In this document: positions 8,305 through 16,097 of the stretch, piece by piece
Numbering within the stretch: position 1 is the first letter of the stretch
Layout: each line of letters begins with the position of its first letter
Assembly (NCBI GenBank): GCA_963205295.1
Contig: CAUJIY010000029.1
Coordinates: forward strand, 1-33,942
Reading direction: 5' to 3'
Origin: Pseudomonadota bacterium
GTDB taxonomy: Bacteria > Pseudomonadota > Gammaproteobacteria > Steroidobacterales > GCA-2729495
Length of the DNA: 33,942 bases
The notes under the pieces: model-generated
Databases searched by the model: none
Told to the model about the DNA's origin: nothing
Seen by the model: the letters and a program-made list of their open reading frames with translations, nothing else
Made by a program: the position numbers and the translations under genes

Positions 8305-8320
8305 GCTACAATCAGGCGAT
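8305..8320 (+). promoter_or_regulatory. -10-like element directly at the LysR start codon
   Basis: TACAAT at 8307-8312 lies 6 bases before the ATG at 8319. If it is a true -10, transcription would begin at or next to the ATG and the mRNA would be leaderless. The 16-base string repeats exactly 4259-4274. No -35 match at normal spacing is visible, so this is tentative. Confidence 0.35.
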
Positions 8321-9242
8321 GCAGGACCTGAACCTGATGATCGTGTTCGCCCATGTCGTCGAAGGCGGCAGCCTCTCGGCGGCAGCTCGCCGGCTCGGCA
8401 TGTCGCGCTCGGCCGTGAGCAAGGCCGTCGCCAGGCTGGAAAAAGTCCTCGGCGCACGCCTGCTCAATCGCAGCACACGCCACCTGAGCATGACGGAGGT
8501 GGGAACCGCCTTCGCCGAGCACTGCGCCCGCATCCTCGACGAGGCCGTGCGGGCCGAGCAGGTCGTCAGCAGCCTGCACGGCCAGCCGCGCGGCGTGCTG
8601 AAGGTGGCGGCATCCGTGGCATTCGGCACGCTGCATGTGGCGCCCGCGCTCGCCGGTTTCCTCGACCGTTATCCCGAGATGGATATCGACATGACGATCG
8701 GCGACCGGCCAGTCGATCTCGCCGAGGAAGGCTACGATGTGGCCGTCCGTGTCATGCGGGAGGCACCGCCGAATCTGGTCGCGCGGCGCCTGGCGCCGGT
8801 ACGTCGCCGACTATGTGCCACACCGGCTTATTTCGCGCGGTATGGCGTGCCGCGGATTCCCCAGGACCTGTCGGGGCACAACTGCCTCGACTACACGCAT
8901 TCCGGCGAACAGGGCCTGTGGCACTTCACCGGACCGGATGGCGACATTGCGGTGCCGGTATCGGGGCGGTTGCGCATCAACGACGACGAAGCCCTGTCGC
9001 AGGCGGTGTTGCGCGGACTCGGCCTGGCGCTGCTCCCGACCTTCATCATCGGCCGCGACATCCAGGCCGGTCGGCTGCGCACCGCGCTGTCCGAGTACAT
9101 TCCGGTCGAGCAGTACGTGTATGCGCTCTACCTGCCGACCCGCCACCTGCCGGCGAAGGTTCGCGCCTTCATCGACTTCCTGCTGGAACGCCTCGGCCCG
9201 GATCCGTACTGGGACCGGGAAGTCGCCGGGCCGACCGGCTGA
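8319..9242 (+). CDS. LysR-family transcriptional regulator
   Basis: A 307-residue regulator. The winged helix-turn-helix is at residues about 1-60 (FAHVVEGGSLSAAARRLG, then SRSAVSKAVARLEKVLGARL). The effector domain runs from about residue 90 to 295 with typical LysR strand patterns (YPEMDIDMTIGDRPVDLAEE, GYDVAVRV). It resembles the large AaeR/DmlR-like group of LysR proteins (LLNRSTRHLSMTE.G). ATG at 8319 is chosen because the family's N-terminus begins at this residue; an open extension upstream has no family similarity. It is divergent from rnk and convergent with mnhG, so it does not point clearly to a target operon. Confidence 0.9.
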   Translation: MQDLNLMIVFAHVVEGGSLSAAARRLGMSRSAVSKAVARLEKVLGARLLNRSTRHLSMTEVGTAFAEHCARILDEAVRAEQVVSSLHGQPRGVLKVAASVAFGTLHVAPALAGFLDRYPEMDIDMTIGDRPVDLAEEGYDVAVRVMREAPPNLVARRLAPVRRRLCATPAYFARYGVPRIPQDLSGHNCLDYTHSGEQGLWHFTGPDGDIAVPVSGRLRINDDEALSQAVLRGLGLALLPTFIIGRDIQAGRLRTALSEYIPVEQYVYALYLPTRHLPAKVRAFIDFLLERLGPDPYWDREVAGPTG

Positions 9243-9276
9243 TCGTACCGGCCAACCGGGACACCGCACTGGCGCG

Positions 9277-9621
9277 CTAGCCTTCCGTCTCCGCGCCACG
9301 CCCGGCCGCTGACTTCGCCCGGGCGCGATACAGGCTCGCCCGCATCAGCATGATCGCCGTTGCCGGAGCGGTGATCACGACGAACACCGTGATCAGCAGC
9401 GCGTGCGGCACGAATCGCTGCGCCATCGCCGACGACACGACGACCGAGGCGATGATGATGCAGCCCAGGCCGAGCGTACTGCCCATCGACACGCCATGCA
9501 TGCGTGCCTGGAAGCTCGGCAGGCGCACGAGGCCGAGCGATCCGACCAGGGTCAACAGCCCGCCCGCGACGAGCAGCAGCACCACGGGGACAGCCACCCA
9601 CGGCGACTCGATGCCCGTCAT
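9277..9621 (-). CDS. mnhG: Na+/H+ antiporter subunit G (Mrp/Mnh)
   Basis: A 114-residue membrane protein with three hydrophobic segments, typical of MrpG/PhaG: LTLVGSLGLVRLPSFQARMH followed by GVSMGSTLGLGCII and a third helix ending in ITAPATAIMLMRA. It is a small structural subunit of the hetero-oligomeric Mrp antiporter. The start ATG at 9621 overlaps the mnhF stop in ATGA. It is the last gene of the operon and converges on the LysR gene 34 bases away. No terminator hairpin is evident between them. Confidence 0.9.
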   Translation of the reverse strand: MTGIESPWVAVPVVLLLVAGGLLTLVGSLGLVRLPSFQARMHGVSMGSTLGLGCIIIASVVVSSAMAQRFVPHALLITVFVVITAPATAIMLMRASLYRARAKSAAGRGAETEG

Positions 9622-9899
9622 GGTTCGATAACCTCACCGCGCAGCAGGAACTTGGCGAGCGCCACGGAGCCGACGAAGCCGAACAGCGCGATGAGCAGCG
9701 CCACCTCGAAGTACACGCCCGAGCCCGCGCGGATCCCGAGTACGAGCAGGGTCAGCATGCCGTTGACGTACAGCGTGTCGAGCCCGAGCACGCGATCCTG
9801 GGCAGCGGGCCCGCGGATCACCCGCCAGGTGGCGAGCAGCATCCCCAGGCCGGCGCATGCAGCGGCAAACCAGGCGGCGTAGTCGATCAGTCTGCTCAT
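9618..9899 (-). CDS. mnhF: Na+/H+ antiporter subunit F (Mrp/Mnh)
   Basis: A 93-residue protein with three membrane segments, matching MrpF/PhaF: WRVIRGPAAQDRVLGLDTLY, then a long helix, then YFEVALLIALFGFVGSVALA. ATG at 9899 overlaps the mnhE stop in ATGA, and the mnhF stop overlaps the mnhG start the same way, a sign of strict translational coupling. The open frame extends upstream to 10025 inside mnhE, but that extension is not family-like. Confidence 0.9.
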   Translation of the reverse strand: MSRLIDYAAWFAAACAGLGMLLATWRVIRGPAAQDRVLGLDTLYVNGMLTLLVLGIRAGSGVYFEVALLIALFGFVGSVALAKFLLRGEVIEP

Positions 9900-10372
9900 G
9901 GCTGGAAGATGTCGATAAGCGGTCGTTCGTAGCGATCCTTGATGATCCGGACCCACTTCTGTTCGTCGTCGAGATCGAGGATGTGCAGCGTGAGGGTCCG
10001 CCGATCGGTGGCGAGACCGACCCACACCGTCCCCGGGGTTGATGTGACGATCATCGCCAGCACCGCAAGGCCATGCGCATCCTGCAGGTCAAGGGGTATG
10101 TCGAGAAAGTCCGTGCGCACCCTGCGCCTGCCGACCAGCCCGAGGATGATGCGCCCGACCGCGAGGTTCGAACGCACGATGTCGACGAAGACGACCGCAA
10201 GCAGACCAAACCCGAGCTGCAGCCGGCGCAGCCGTGGCCGCAGCGGACGCAGACGCGCTGCCCACCAGGTCAGCACCATGGCAAGGACGATGCCGAGCAG
10301 CACCTGGCCCGGCGCGACCGTGTCGTTCAACGCGAGCCACATCGCGACGAGCGCGACCGTCAGCACTGGCAT
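9896..10372 (-). CDS. mnhE: Na+/H+ antiporter subunit E (Mrp/Mnh)
   Basis: A 158-residue subunit with two N-terminal hydrophobic segments and a cytosolic C-terminal domain, the MrpE/PhaE layout. Diagnostic stretches are VDIVRSNLAVGRIILG, then a soluble part with ALAVLAMIVTSTPGTVWVGL spread over DAHGLAVL and MIVTSTPGTV, and LHILDLDDE near the end. ATG at 10372 is chosen because it begins 8 bases after the mnhD stop and starts directly in the first helix. MrpE is needed for assembly or full activity of the complex in characterised systems. Confidence 0.88.
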   Translation of the reverse strand: MPVLTVALVAMWLALNDTVAPGQVLLGIVLAMVLTWWAARLRPLRPRLRRLQLGFGLLAVVFVDIVRSNLAVGRIILGLVGRRRVRTDFLDIPLDLQDAHGLAVLAMIVTSTPGTVWVGLATDRRTLTLHILDLDDEQKWVRIIKDRYERPLIDIFQP

Positions 10373-10380
10373 GCCACGTC

Positions 10381-12054
10381 TCAAGTCCCGTCCTCCGCGG
10401 CAAGCACCGTGTCCACATAGACCCGCGGTGCGCGCAACGACCCGGCGGTATCCTCCAGGAAGCCCATCGCCGGCCCCGCGGCCGCCGTGAGTGCGATGCA
10501 GAGCAGAACCAGCATGGCCACCGGTCCCGCCTCGAGCATGCGCAACCGCGGCGTGTTGCGCCCGGTCACCGACCAGAACAGGCGCATGCCGATCCGCGTC
10601 AGCGCAATGAGGCTCGCGAGACCGGCGGCGATCGTCACGATCACCAGCAGCCACGGGGCCGGCGTCGATGGTGCAGCCGACGCCAGCCGGATCGCGCCGG
10701 AGAGAATCGCGAACTTCGCGACGAAACCCGACAGCGGGGGCGACCCCGTGACCAGCAGGACGCAGAACGCGAACATGAGGCCCATGAAGGCCTTGGCGGC
10801 GGGAATTGCCACGCCCACGGCGTCGTCCGGCGCGTGTGGCGCCGGTGAGTGGCGTACGCCGAAGGGCACGTAGTCGCCGGCGACGAGTGGCAGCGCATCG
10901 GCCGGCGCCGCCGGCTGCGGCGCCGGCACGCGCCAGGCCCGCTCGGTCATCCCGATGAGCATGAAGAAAGCGCTGGTCGCCAGCACCGACCCGACGAGGT
11001 AGAACAGTGCCGGCGCAAGCAGCGGCGCATGGTCGAGGCCCATGACGGTGAGCAGCAGGCCCGAGGAGACGATCACGGAATAGCCGACCAGGCGCGCAAG
11101 CTGCTGGGCAGCCAGTATGCCGAAGATGCCGAAACCCATTGTCGCGATGCCGACGTAGTACAGGCCGCCGTGGAAAAGATCGGGCCGCAGCAGCGCTGTG
11201 CCACCGGCCTGGCCGAGCGCGTCGGCGCTACCGATCAGCGAACCGAGCCGCAGCAACGCGTAGATGCCGACCTTGGTCAGGATCGCGAAGGCTGCCGCCA
11301 CGGACGCACTCGCTGCGGCATAGGTACCCGGCAGCCAGAAGTTGAGCGGCCAGCCGCCTGCCTTCGTCAGGAAGGCCACGCCCAGAATCGCGGCAGCCGT
11401 ATCGAAGAGTGCGCGATCGGCAACGGACAGCCCGGCCGCCCGCGCCGGCAGATCCGCCATGTTGAGGGTGCCGGTCACGCCGTAGATCAGCGCCACCCCG
11501 ACCAGGAACAGCAGCGAGCCGACGAGATTGACGACGATGTAGTGCAGGCCGCTCCTCACGCGCTGGGCATTCGAACCATGCAGCAGGAGGCCGTACGACG
11601 CCGCGAGCAGGATCTCGAAGAAGACGAAGAGGTTGAACAGGTCACCGGTCAGGAAGGCGCCGTTCACGCCCATCAGCAGGAACTGCAGCAGCGCATGGAA
11701 GTGTGGCCCGACGCGGTCCTGGTACGCCAGTGCATTGAAGAATGCTGCCAGCCCGACGACCGCAGTCAGGATCAGCATCAGGCCTGCCAGGCGGTCGATG
11801 ACCAGCACGATACCGAACGGCGCCGGCCAGCCGCCGAGCGCATAGGCGCCGACGCCCTGGGGCCAGATGTCCGGAAACGCCTCGGTCGTGAGCGCGAGGA
11901 GTTCGATCGCGACGAGGAGCTGGACCACGATCGAGAAGAATCCGACCGCAATGCGCAGGCTGCGCGTGCGCTCGGTCAGCAGCAGGATCGTGGCAGCCGC
12001 GATCAGCGGCAGTACGACCGGCACCACGGGCAGATGCTGGAACCAGGGACTCAC
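10381..12054 (-). CDS. mnhD: Na+/H+ antiporter subunit D (Mrp/Mnh), NuoN/NuoM-like
   Basis: A 557-residue polytopic protein with about 14 membrane helices, related to the proton-pumping subunits of complex I. Family features include LFNLFVFFEILLAASYGLLL (the conserved Glu in a membrane helix), GLHYIVVNLVGSLLF, FLTKAGGWPLNFWLPGTYAA with the key Lys, and PPLSGFVAKF near the end. Its start overlaps the mnhC stop in ATGA. It is expected to carry one of the ion channels of the antiporter. At 557 residues it is somewhat longer than many MrpD proteins, with an extra Pro/Ala-rich loop (VPAPQPAAPADA) between late helices. Confidence 0.92.
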   Translation of the reverse strand: MSPWFQHLPVVPVVLPLIAAATILLLTERTRSLRIAVGFFSIVVQLLVAIELLALTTEAFPDIWPQGVGAYALGGWPAPFGIVLVIDRLAGLMLILTAVVGLAAFFNALAYQDRVGPHFHALLQFLLMGVNGAFLTGDLFNLFVFFEILLAASYGLLLHGSNAQRVRSGLHYIVVNLVGSLLFLVGVALIYGVTGTLNMADLPARAAGLSVADRALFDTAAAILGVAFLTKAGGWPLNFWLPGTYAAASASVAAAFAILTKVGIYALLRLGSLIGSADALGQAGGTALLRPDLFHGGLYYVGIATMGFGIFGILAAQQLARLVGYSVIVSSGLLLTVMGLDHAPLLAPALFYLVGSVLATSAFFMLIGMTERAWRVPAPQPAAPADALPLVAGDYVPFGVRHSPAPHAPDDAVGVAIPAAKAFMGLMFAFCVLLVTGSPPLSGFVAKFAILSGAIRLASAAPSTPAPWLLVIVTIAAGLASLIALTRIGMRLFWSVTGRNTPRLRMLEAGPVAMLVLLCIALTAAAGPAMGFLEDTAGSLRAPRVYVDTVLAAEDGT

Positions 12055-12392
12055 TGCGGCTCCCGTCCATCGACATGGTCTGTCCCGGTGACGCCGCGGG
12101 CCGCGAGCAGCACCACGAGCAGGAGCGCTGTCGTCGCGAAACCGATGACGATGGCGGTGAGCACGAGTGCCTGTGGCACCGGGTCCGCCACTCCCGCGAC
12201 AACGACCGGCGAATCGGCGGCGATGATCGGTGCCTGGCCACTCCTCAGGCGTCCCGTGCCGAAGATGAACAGGTTCACGGCGTACGACAGCAGCGCGAGG
12301 CCGACGATCACCTGAAAGGTACGCGGCCGCAGCAGCAGCCAGATGCCGGAGCCGGAGAGGATGCCGATCGCGATGGCGAGGAAGGCTTCCAT
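12051..12392 (-). CDS. mnhC: Na+/H+ antiporter subunit C (Mrp/Mnh), NuoK-like
   Basis: A 113-residue protein with three membrane helices, the NuoK-like MrpC subunit: GILSGSGIWLLLRPRTFQVI, GLALLSYAVNLFIFGTGRL, and DPVPQALVLTAIVIGFATTA, which is highly conserved. ATG at 12392 begins two bases after the stop of the AB fusion gene, and its own stop overlaps mnhD in ATGA. Confidence 0.92.
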   Translation of the reverse strand: MEAFLAIAIGILSGSGIWLLLRPRTFQVIVGLALLSYAVNLFIFGTGRLRSGQAPIIAADSPVVVAGVADPVPQALVLTAIVIGFATTALLLVVLLAARGVTGTDHVDGREPQ

Positions 12393-12394
12393 CG

Positions 12395-15277
12395 TCAGGT
12401 GGCCCGCGGGCTGCGGAACGACTGGTGAGCGAGCGCCACGAGCATCAGCGCAGTCGCCCCCACGACCACGAGGTACACGCCGACGTCGAAGAGCAGCACG
12501 CTCGCGAGGTGCACCTCGCCAAGGAGCGGCACGGTGACGTCGGTGCCTGTGTTCGCCAGGAACGGCGCACCGGCCACCCAGGCGAGCATCCCGGCGCCAC
12601 CCGCGGCGACGAGGCCGAGCGCGACCCAGTATTGCGGATGGACCCGCATGCGCCACTCGACCCACATCGCGCCACCGACCATGTACTGCGTGACCAGCGC
12701 GGTGGCCATCACGAGTCCACCGACGAAGCCGCCACCCGGCGCGTTGTGACCACGCAGCAGCAGGTAGATCGCCACGAGCCCGGCCATCGGCAGCAACAGG
12801 CGCACCAGGACCGCCGGAATCATCAGGTCGCCCGCCGGCAGCTGCGCCTGCGGGTCGAAGCCATGTAAGCCTCCCTTCGGGGAGCCCTCGCGCTGCGCCC
12901 GCGGAATGCCGATGCTCTCGGGCGCCGGCCGGAACCGCCGCAGCAGGGCGTAGACCGTCAGCGCAACGATGGCCACCACCGTGATCTCGCCGAATGTGTC
13001 GAAGCCGCGAAAGTCGACCAGGATCACATTGACGACATTGCGCCCGCCACCGTCCGGCAGGGCATGCTCCACATAGAAGCGCGCGAGGCGGTCGAGCGGG
13101 GTGCGGGTCAGCACTGCGAACGACAGGGCTGCGAGTCCGCTGCCGATGACGACCGCGACCACCAGATCGCGCGCCCGCCGCAAGCGCGCCCCGGGTGCGC
13201 TCCGGTCGGGATCGTCGAGCTCGACCCGGCGTGGCAGCCAGCGCAGCCCCAGCAGGAGCAGCACCAGCGTGACGACCTCGACCGATATCTGCGTGAGGGC
13301 GAGGTCAGGCGCCGAGAACCACGCGAAGGTCAGGCCGGTGAACAGCCCCGCCCCACCCAGCATGATCAGGGCAGCGAGGCGGTGAAACTTGGCCTGCATG
13401 GCCGCGCCGACGGCGCAGCTGCAGCCGGCGAGCCAGAGAAGCAGATACACGGGGTCGATCGGCGCAAGCGGTACGGGGCCGGGGGTTAAGCCGCCCGTGA
13501 GCAACGGCAGCGCACCGACCACTAGTGCTGCGCACACGATCAGGAAAAGCTGCGACTGCTGGCGGCGCGACGAGGCAAAGCGCACCATGCGCTCCGCGAC
13601 CCGGTGCAGCACGACGATCAGGATGTCGAATACGCGTCGCCCGTCGAGTGGCGCCCGCACCGGCGAGCGGCCGGTGGCGCGCTGGCCATAGAAGTATCGC
13701 AGCAGATACAGACCGACGCCGCCAGCGAGGGCCGTGATGCTCATCACGACCGGCAGCGTGAGACCGTGCCAGATCACCAGGCTGTAAGGCGGCGTGTCCG
13801 CCCCGAGTATCGAGCGTACGGCGAGGGCGAGTCCCGGCCCGATGGTGCGCGCCGGCAGGATGCCGACGAGCAGGCAGGCGAGCACGAGCAGCACGCCTGG
13901 TGCCAACATCCAGCGGGCCGGCTCCCGCGGAGTACGCGGCAGATCCGGCGCCAGCGGACCGAAGAAGACCTGGTGCACGAGACGCAGCGAATAGGCCACG
14001 CTGAAGATGCCGGCGAGCGTTGCCACGGCCGGCAGGCCGATGCGCAGCAGCGGCCCCTCGCCGGCGAAAATCGCCTCGGCAAAGAACATCTCCTTGGAAA
14101 GAAAACCGTTGAGCAGAGGCACTCCCGCCATGGCCGCGGCCGCCACGGTTGCGACGGTTGCAGTGATCGGCATGGTACTCGCGAGGCCGTTCAGCCGGCG
14201 CAGGTCGCGCGTGCCTGCTTCGTGGTCGACGATACCGGCCGCCATGAAGAGCGTCGCCTTGAAGGTGGCGTGGTTCATCATGTGGAAAATGGCGGCCACG
14301 AGGGCGAGCGGGCTGTTCATGCCGAGCAGCAGCGTGATGAGCCCGAGATGACTGATCGTCGAGTAGGCCAGCACGCCTTTCATGTCGCGCTCGAACAGCG
14401 CCGCAACCGCACCGAGCAGCAGCGACGCGAGCCCCGCTCCACAGACGAGCCAGAACCACAGGTCGGTGCCAGCGAGCACGGGCCACAACCGCGCGAGCAG
14501 GAACACCCCGGCCTTGACCATCGTGGCTGAGTGCAGGTAGGCGGACACGGGCGTCGGCGCCGCCATGGCGTGCGGCAGCCAGAACTGGAAGGGAAACTGC
14601 GCGCTCTTGGACAACGCGCCGAGCAGGATGAGCACGAGCGTGGCCGGGTACCACGGATGCGCGCGTACCGTGGCCCCCGCCACGAGCACCCGCTCGAGAT
14701 CGTAGCTGCCGGCGATGGTCCCGAGCATGATGACGCCAGCGAGCAGGCAGAAGCCTCCGCTTGCCGTCACCGTAAGTGCCATGCGCGCACCCTGCCGCGC
14801 ATCGAGGCGGTGATACCAGTACGCAATCAGCATGAAGGAGCTGAAGCTCGTCAGCTCCCAGAACACCACCAGCTGGATCAGGTTGCCCGAGAGCACGATC
14901 CCGAGCATCGAGCCCATGAACGCAAGCAGGAACGCGAAGAAGCGCGGCACCGGGTCCTGCGGCGACAGATAGTAGCGCGCATAGATGACGACCAGCCCGC
15001 CCATGAACGAAACCAGCAGCGCGAACAGCCAGGCGAAGCCGTCCATGCGCAGGCTGAAATCGAGCCCGGCCTGCGGCAGCCACGGTACCGCGACCCGCAG
15101 GACGACACCGTCCGCTACCTGGTCGTACTGAGCGAGGGTCAGCGCGGCACAGCCGAGCGCCACGAGCCCGGCGAGCCAGGCTTCGGCATTGCGGGCATTC
15201 GACGGCAGAAATGCGGCACACAGGCTGCCGACGAACGGCAGCAGGATGATCAGAGTCAGCGCAATGCCAGGCTCCAA
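12395..15277 (-). CDS. mnhAB: Fused Na+/H+ antiporter subunits A and B (Mrp/Mnh)
   Basis: A 960-residue protein and first gene of the Mrp operon. The N-terminal part (about 1-520) is NuoL-like: VVFWELTSFSSFMLIAYWYH, SKSAQFPFQFWLPHAMAAPT, PVSAYLHSATMVKAGVFLLA and NHATFKATLFMAAGIVDHE. A MrpA-specific C-terminal extension follows (FSAPDLALTQISVEVVTLVL, near 660, and FDTFGEITVVAIVALTVYAL, near 760). From about 815 onward a complete MrpB domain is fused, with RLLLPMAGLVAIYLLLRGHN and APGGGFVGGLV near residues 820-855. This A-B fusion defines the 'group 2' six-gene Mrp operons. The only fitting start is TTG at 15277, preceded by a G-rich AAGGGG ribosome binding site; no CAT on the plus strand offers an ATG here. 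The complex exchanges Na+ (or K+/Li+) for H+ at the inner membrane. Confidence 0.93.
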   Translation of the reverse strand: MEPGIALTLIILLPFVGSLCAAFLPSNARNAEAWLAGLVALGCAALTLAQYDQVADGVVLRVAVPWLPQAGLDFSLRMDGFAWLFALLVSFMGGLVVIYARYYLSPQDPVPRFFAFLLAFMGSMLGIVLSGNLIQLVVFWELTSFSSFMLIAYWYHRLDARQGARMALTVTASGGFCLLAGVIMLGTIAGSYDLERVLVAGATVRAHPWYPATLVLILLGALSKSAQFPFQFWLPHAMAAPTPVSAYLHSATMVKAGVFLLARLWPVLAGTDLWFWLVCGAGLASLLLGAVAALFERDMKGVLAYSTISHLGLITLLLGMNSPLALVAAIFHMMNHATFKATLFMAAGIVDHEAGTRDLRRLNGLASTMPITATVATVAAAAMAGVPLLNGFLSKEMFFAEAIFAGEGPLLRIGLPAVATLAGIFSVAYSLRLVHQVFFGPLAPDLPRTPREPARWMLAPGVLLVLACLLVGILPARTIGPGLALAVRSILGADTPPYSLVIWHGLTLPVVMSITALAGGVGLYLLRYFYGQRATGRSPVRAPLDGRRVFDILIVVLHRVAERMVRFASSRRQQSQLFLIVCAALVVGALPLLTGGLTPGPVPLAPIDPVYLLLWLAGCSCAVGAAMQAKFHRLAALIMLGGAGLFTGLTFAWFSAPDLALTQISVEVVTLVLLLLGLRWLPRRVELDDPDRSAPGARLRRARDLVVAVVIGSGLAALSFAVLTRTPLDRLARFYVEHALPDGGGRNVVNVILVDFRGFDTFGEITVVAIVALTVYALLRRFRPAPESIGIPRAQREGSPKGGLHGFDPQAQLPAGDLMIPAVLVRLLLPMAGLVAIYLLLRGHNAPGGGFVGGLVMATALVTQYMVGGAMWVEWRMRVHPQYWVALGLVAAGGAGMLAWVAGAPFLANTGTDVTVPLLGEVHLASVLLFDVGVYLVVVGATALMLVALAHQSFRSPRAT

Positions 15278-15296
15278 ACCCTACCCCTTCCCGGCA

Positions 15297-15331
15297 GGTA
15301 TCAGGTGACGCCGCGCGGCACCGGTATCAGG
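15297..15331 (-). repeat. Two direct copies of GGTATCAGG in the leader of the Mrp operon
   Basis: GGTATCAGG occurs at 15297-15305 and again at 15323-15331, 26 bases apart start to start. Both lie 20-55 bases upstream of the TTG start of mnhAB. Direct repeats in such a place could be a regulator site or chance. The rest of the 183-base gap (15278-15460) shows no gene and no clear promoter. Confidence 0.35.
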
Positions 15332-15460
15332 CCTTTCGCGGGCAGGCTACCGCCGGGCGCGCAGAAGTCAGGATACCCGCGCAGGTCACCGACGCGCCTG
15401 ATTGCAGCCCGGATGCACCACCCGCCACTGGTTGCACCGGCCCGTTGCGCCGCACGATGG

Positions 15461-15877
15461 CTATGCGGGCGTGCCGCGAATGACCTCGATGAGGGCGTTG
15501 AGCGCATCCGTCGCGGTGAAGATCCCATAGAACTTCCCGGCCTTGTCGAGCACGATCACACTGCCGATCTTGCGCTCCGACATCCGCAACGCCACGTCGT
15601 CGAGCCGGTCGCTGAGGCGCACGCTCACCGGGTCCGGAGACATCAGATCGGCGGCGCGAATCAGCGACTGTCGTTCCGGCTCCAGTGCCGCCAGCACTTT
15701 GAGGTCGCGTTCGCTGACCACCCCGACCACCATGTCGCCACGCACGATCGGCAGGTGGCGGATGCCATGCTCGCGCATCAACTCCGTCAGCTCGGCAATC
15801 CCGGAATCCTCGCGTGCCGTCACCGGATTGGGTGTGGTGAATTCTTCGACGGCAAGCACGCTCGACGATGAGACCAT
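15461..15877 (-). CDS. Paired CBS-domain protein
   Basis: A 138-residue soluble protein made almost entirely of two CBS motifs. The first is at about 8-62 (TTPNPVTAREDSGIAELTEL, then RHLPIVRGDMVVGVVSERDL). The second is at about 75-130 (LMSPDPVSVRLSDRLDDVAL, then IGSVIVLDKAGKFYGIFTAT). CBS pairs bind adenine nucleotides or S-adenosylmethionine and act as energy or redox sensors; as a stand-alone pair its partner is unknown. GGAG sits 7 bases before ATG 15877. It lies 183 bases upstream of the Mrp operon on the same strand and divergent from catalase, so it could be co-transcribed with the antiporter (inference). Confidence 0.88.
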   Translation of the reverse strand: MVSSSSVLAVEEFTTPNPVTAREDSGIAELTELMREHGIRHLPIVRGDMVVGVVSERDLKVLAALEPERQSLIRAADLMSPDPVSVRLSDRLDDVALRMSERKIGSVIVLDKAGKFYGIFTATDALNALIEVIRGTPA

Positions 15878-15910
15878 GATGTACTCCGCAATTAATTCGA
15901 CGATTTTCTA

Positions 15911-15916
15911 AGTATA
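15911..15916 (-). promoter_or_regulatory. -10 element for the CBS-domain gene
   Basis: Read on the minus strand, TATACT occurs 34 bases upstream of the CBS start codon, within an AT-richer pocket than the surroundings. The -35 at 16-17 base spacing (GTCAAT/TCAATC) is poor. Confidence 0.4.
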
Positions 15917-16097
15917 GCTGCCTCTGTGGGCGGATTGACCGTCGTCGGCACAGCCGGGACCACCGACCGCCGCAGCGTATGTCAGGGCCCATGACCGCAG
16001 CACTCTGGCGTGGGCTTGAAATAATTGACTGTCGCACCCATATCCAACACTACCGTCCTGGGAACAACGCGAGTACACAAGGGAGAGGGAACCTGCC

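Noticed and set aside
9242-9277. Bidirectional terminator between lysR and mnhG
   Set aside because: The gap is too short, with no stable stem followed by a T-run on either strand.
15278-15460. Na+ or other riboswitch ahead of the Mrp operon
   Set aside because: No recognisable riboswitch consensus; only two 9-bp direct repeats.
10849-15871. Plus-strand open frames opposite the Mrp genes and CBS gene
   Set aside because: Composition is His/Arg/Gln-rich shadow sequence; the minus strand carries full-length, family-matching Mrp subunits.
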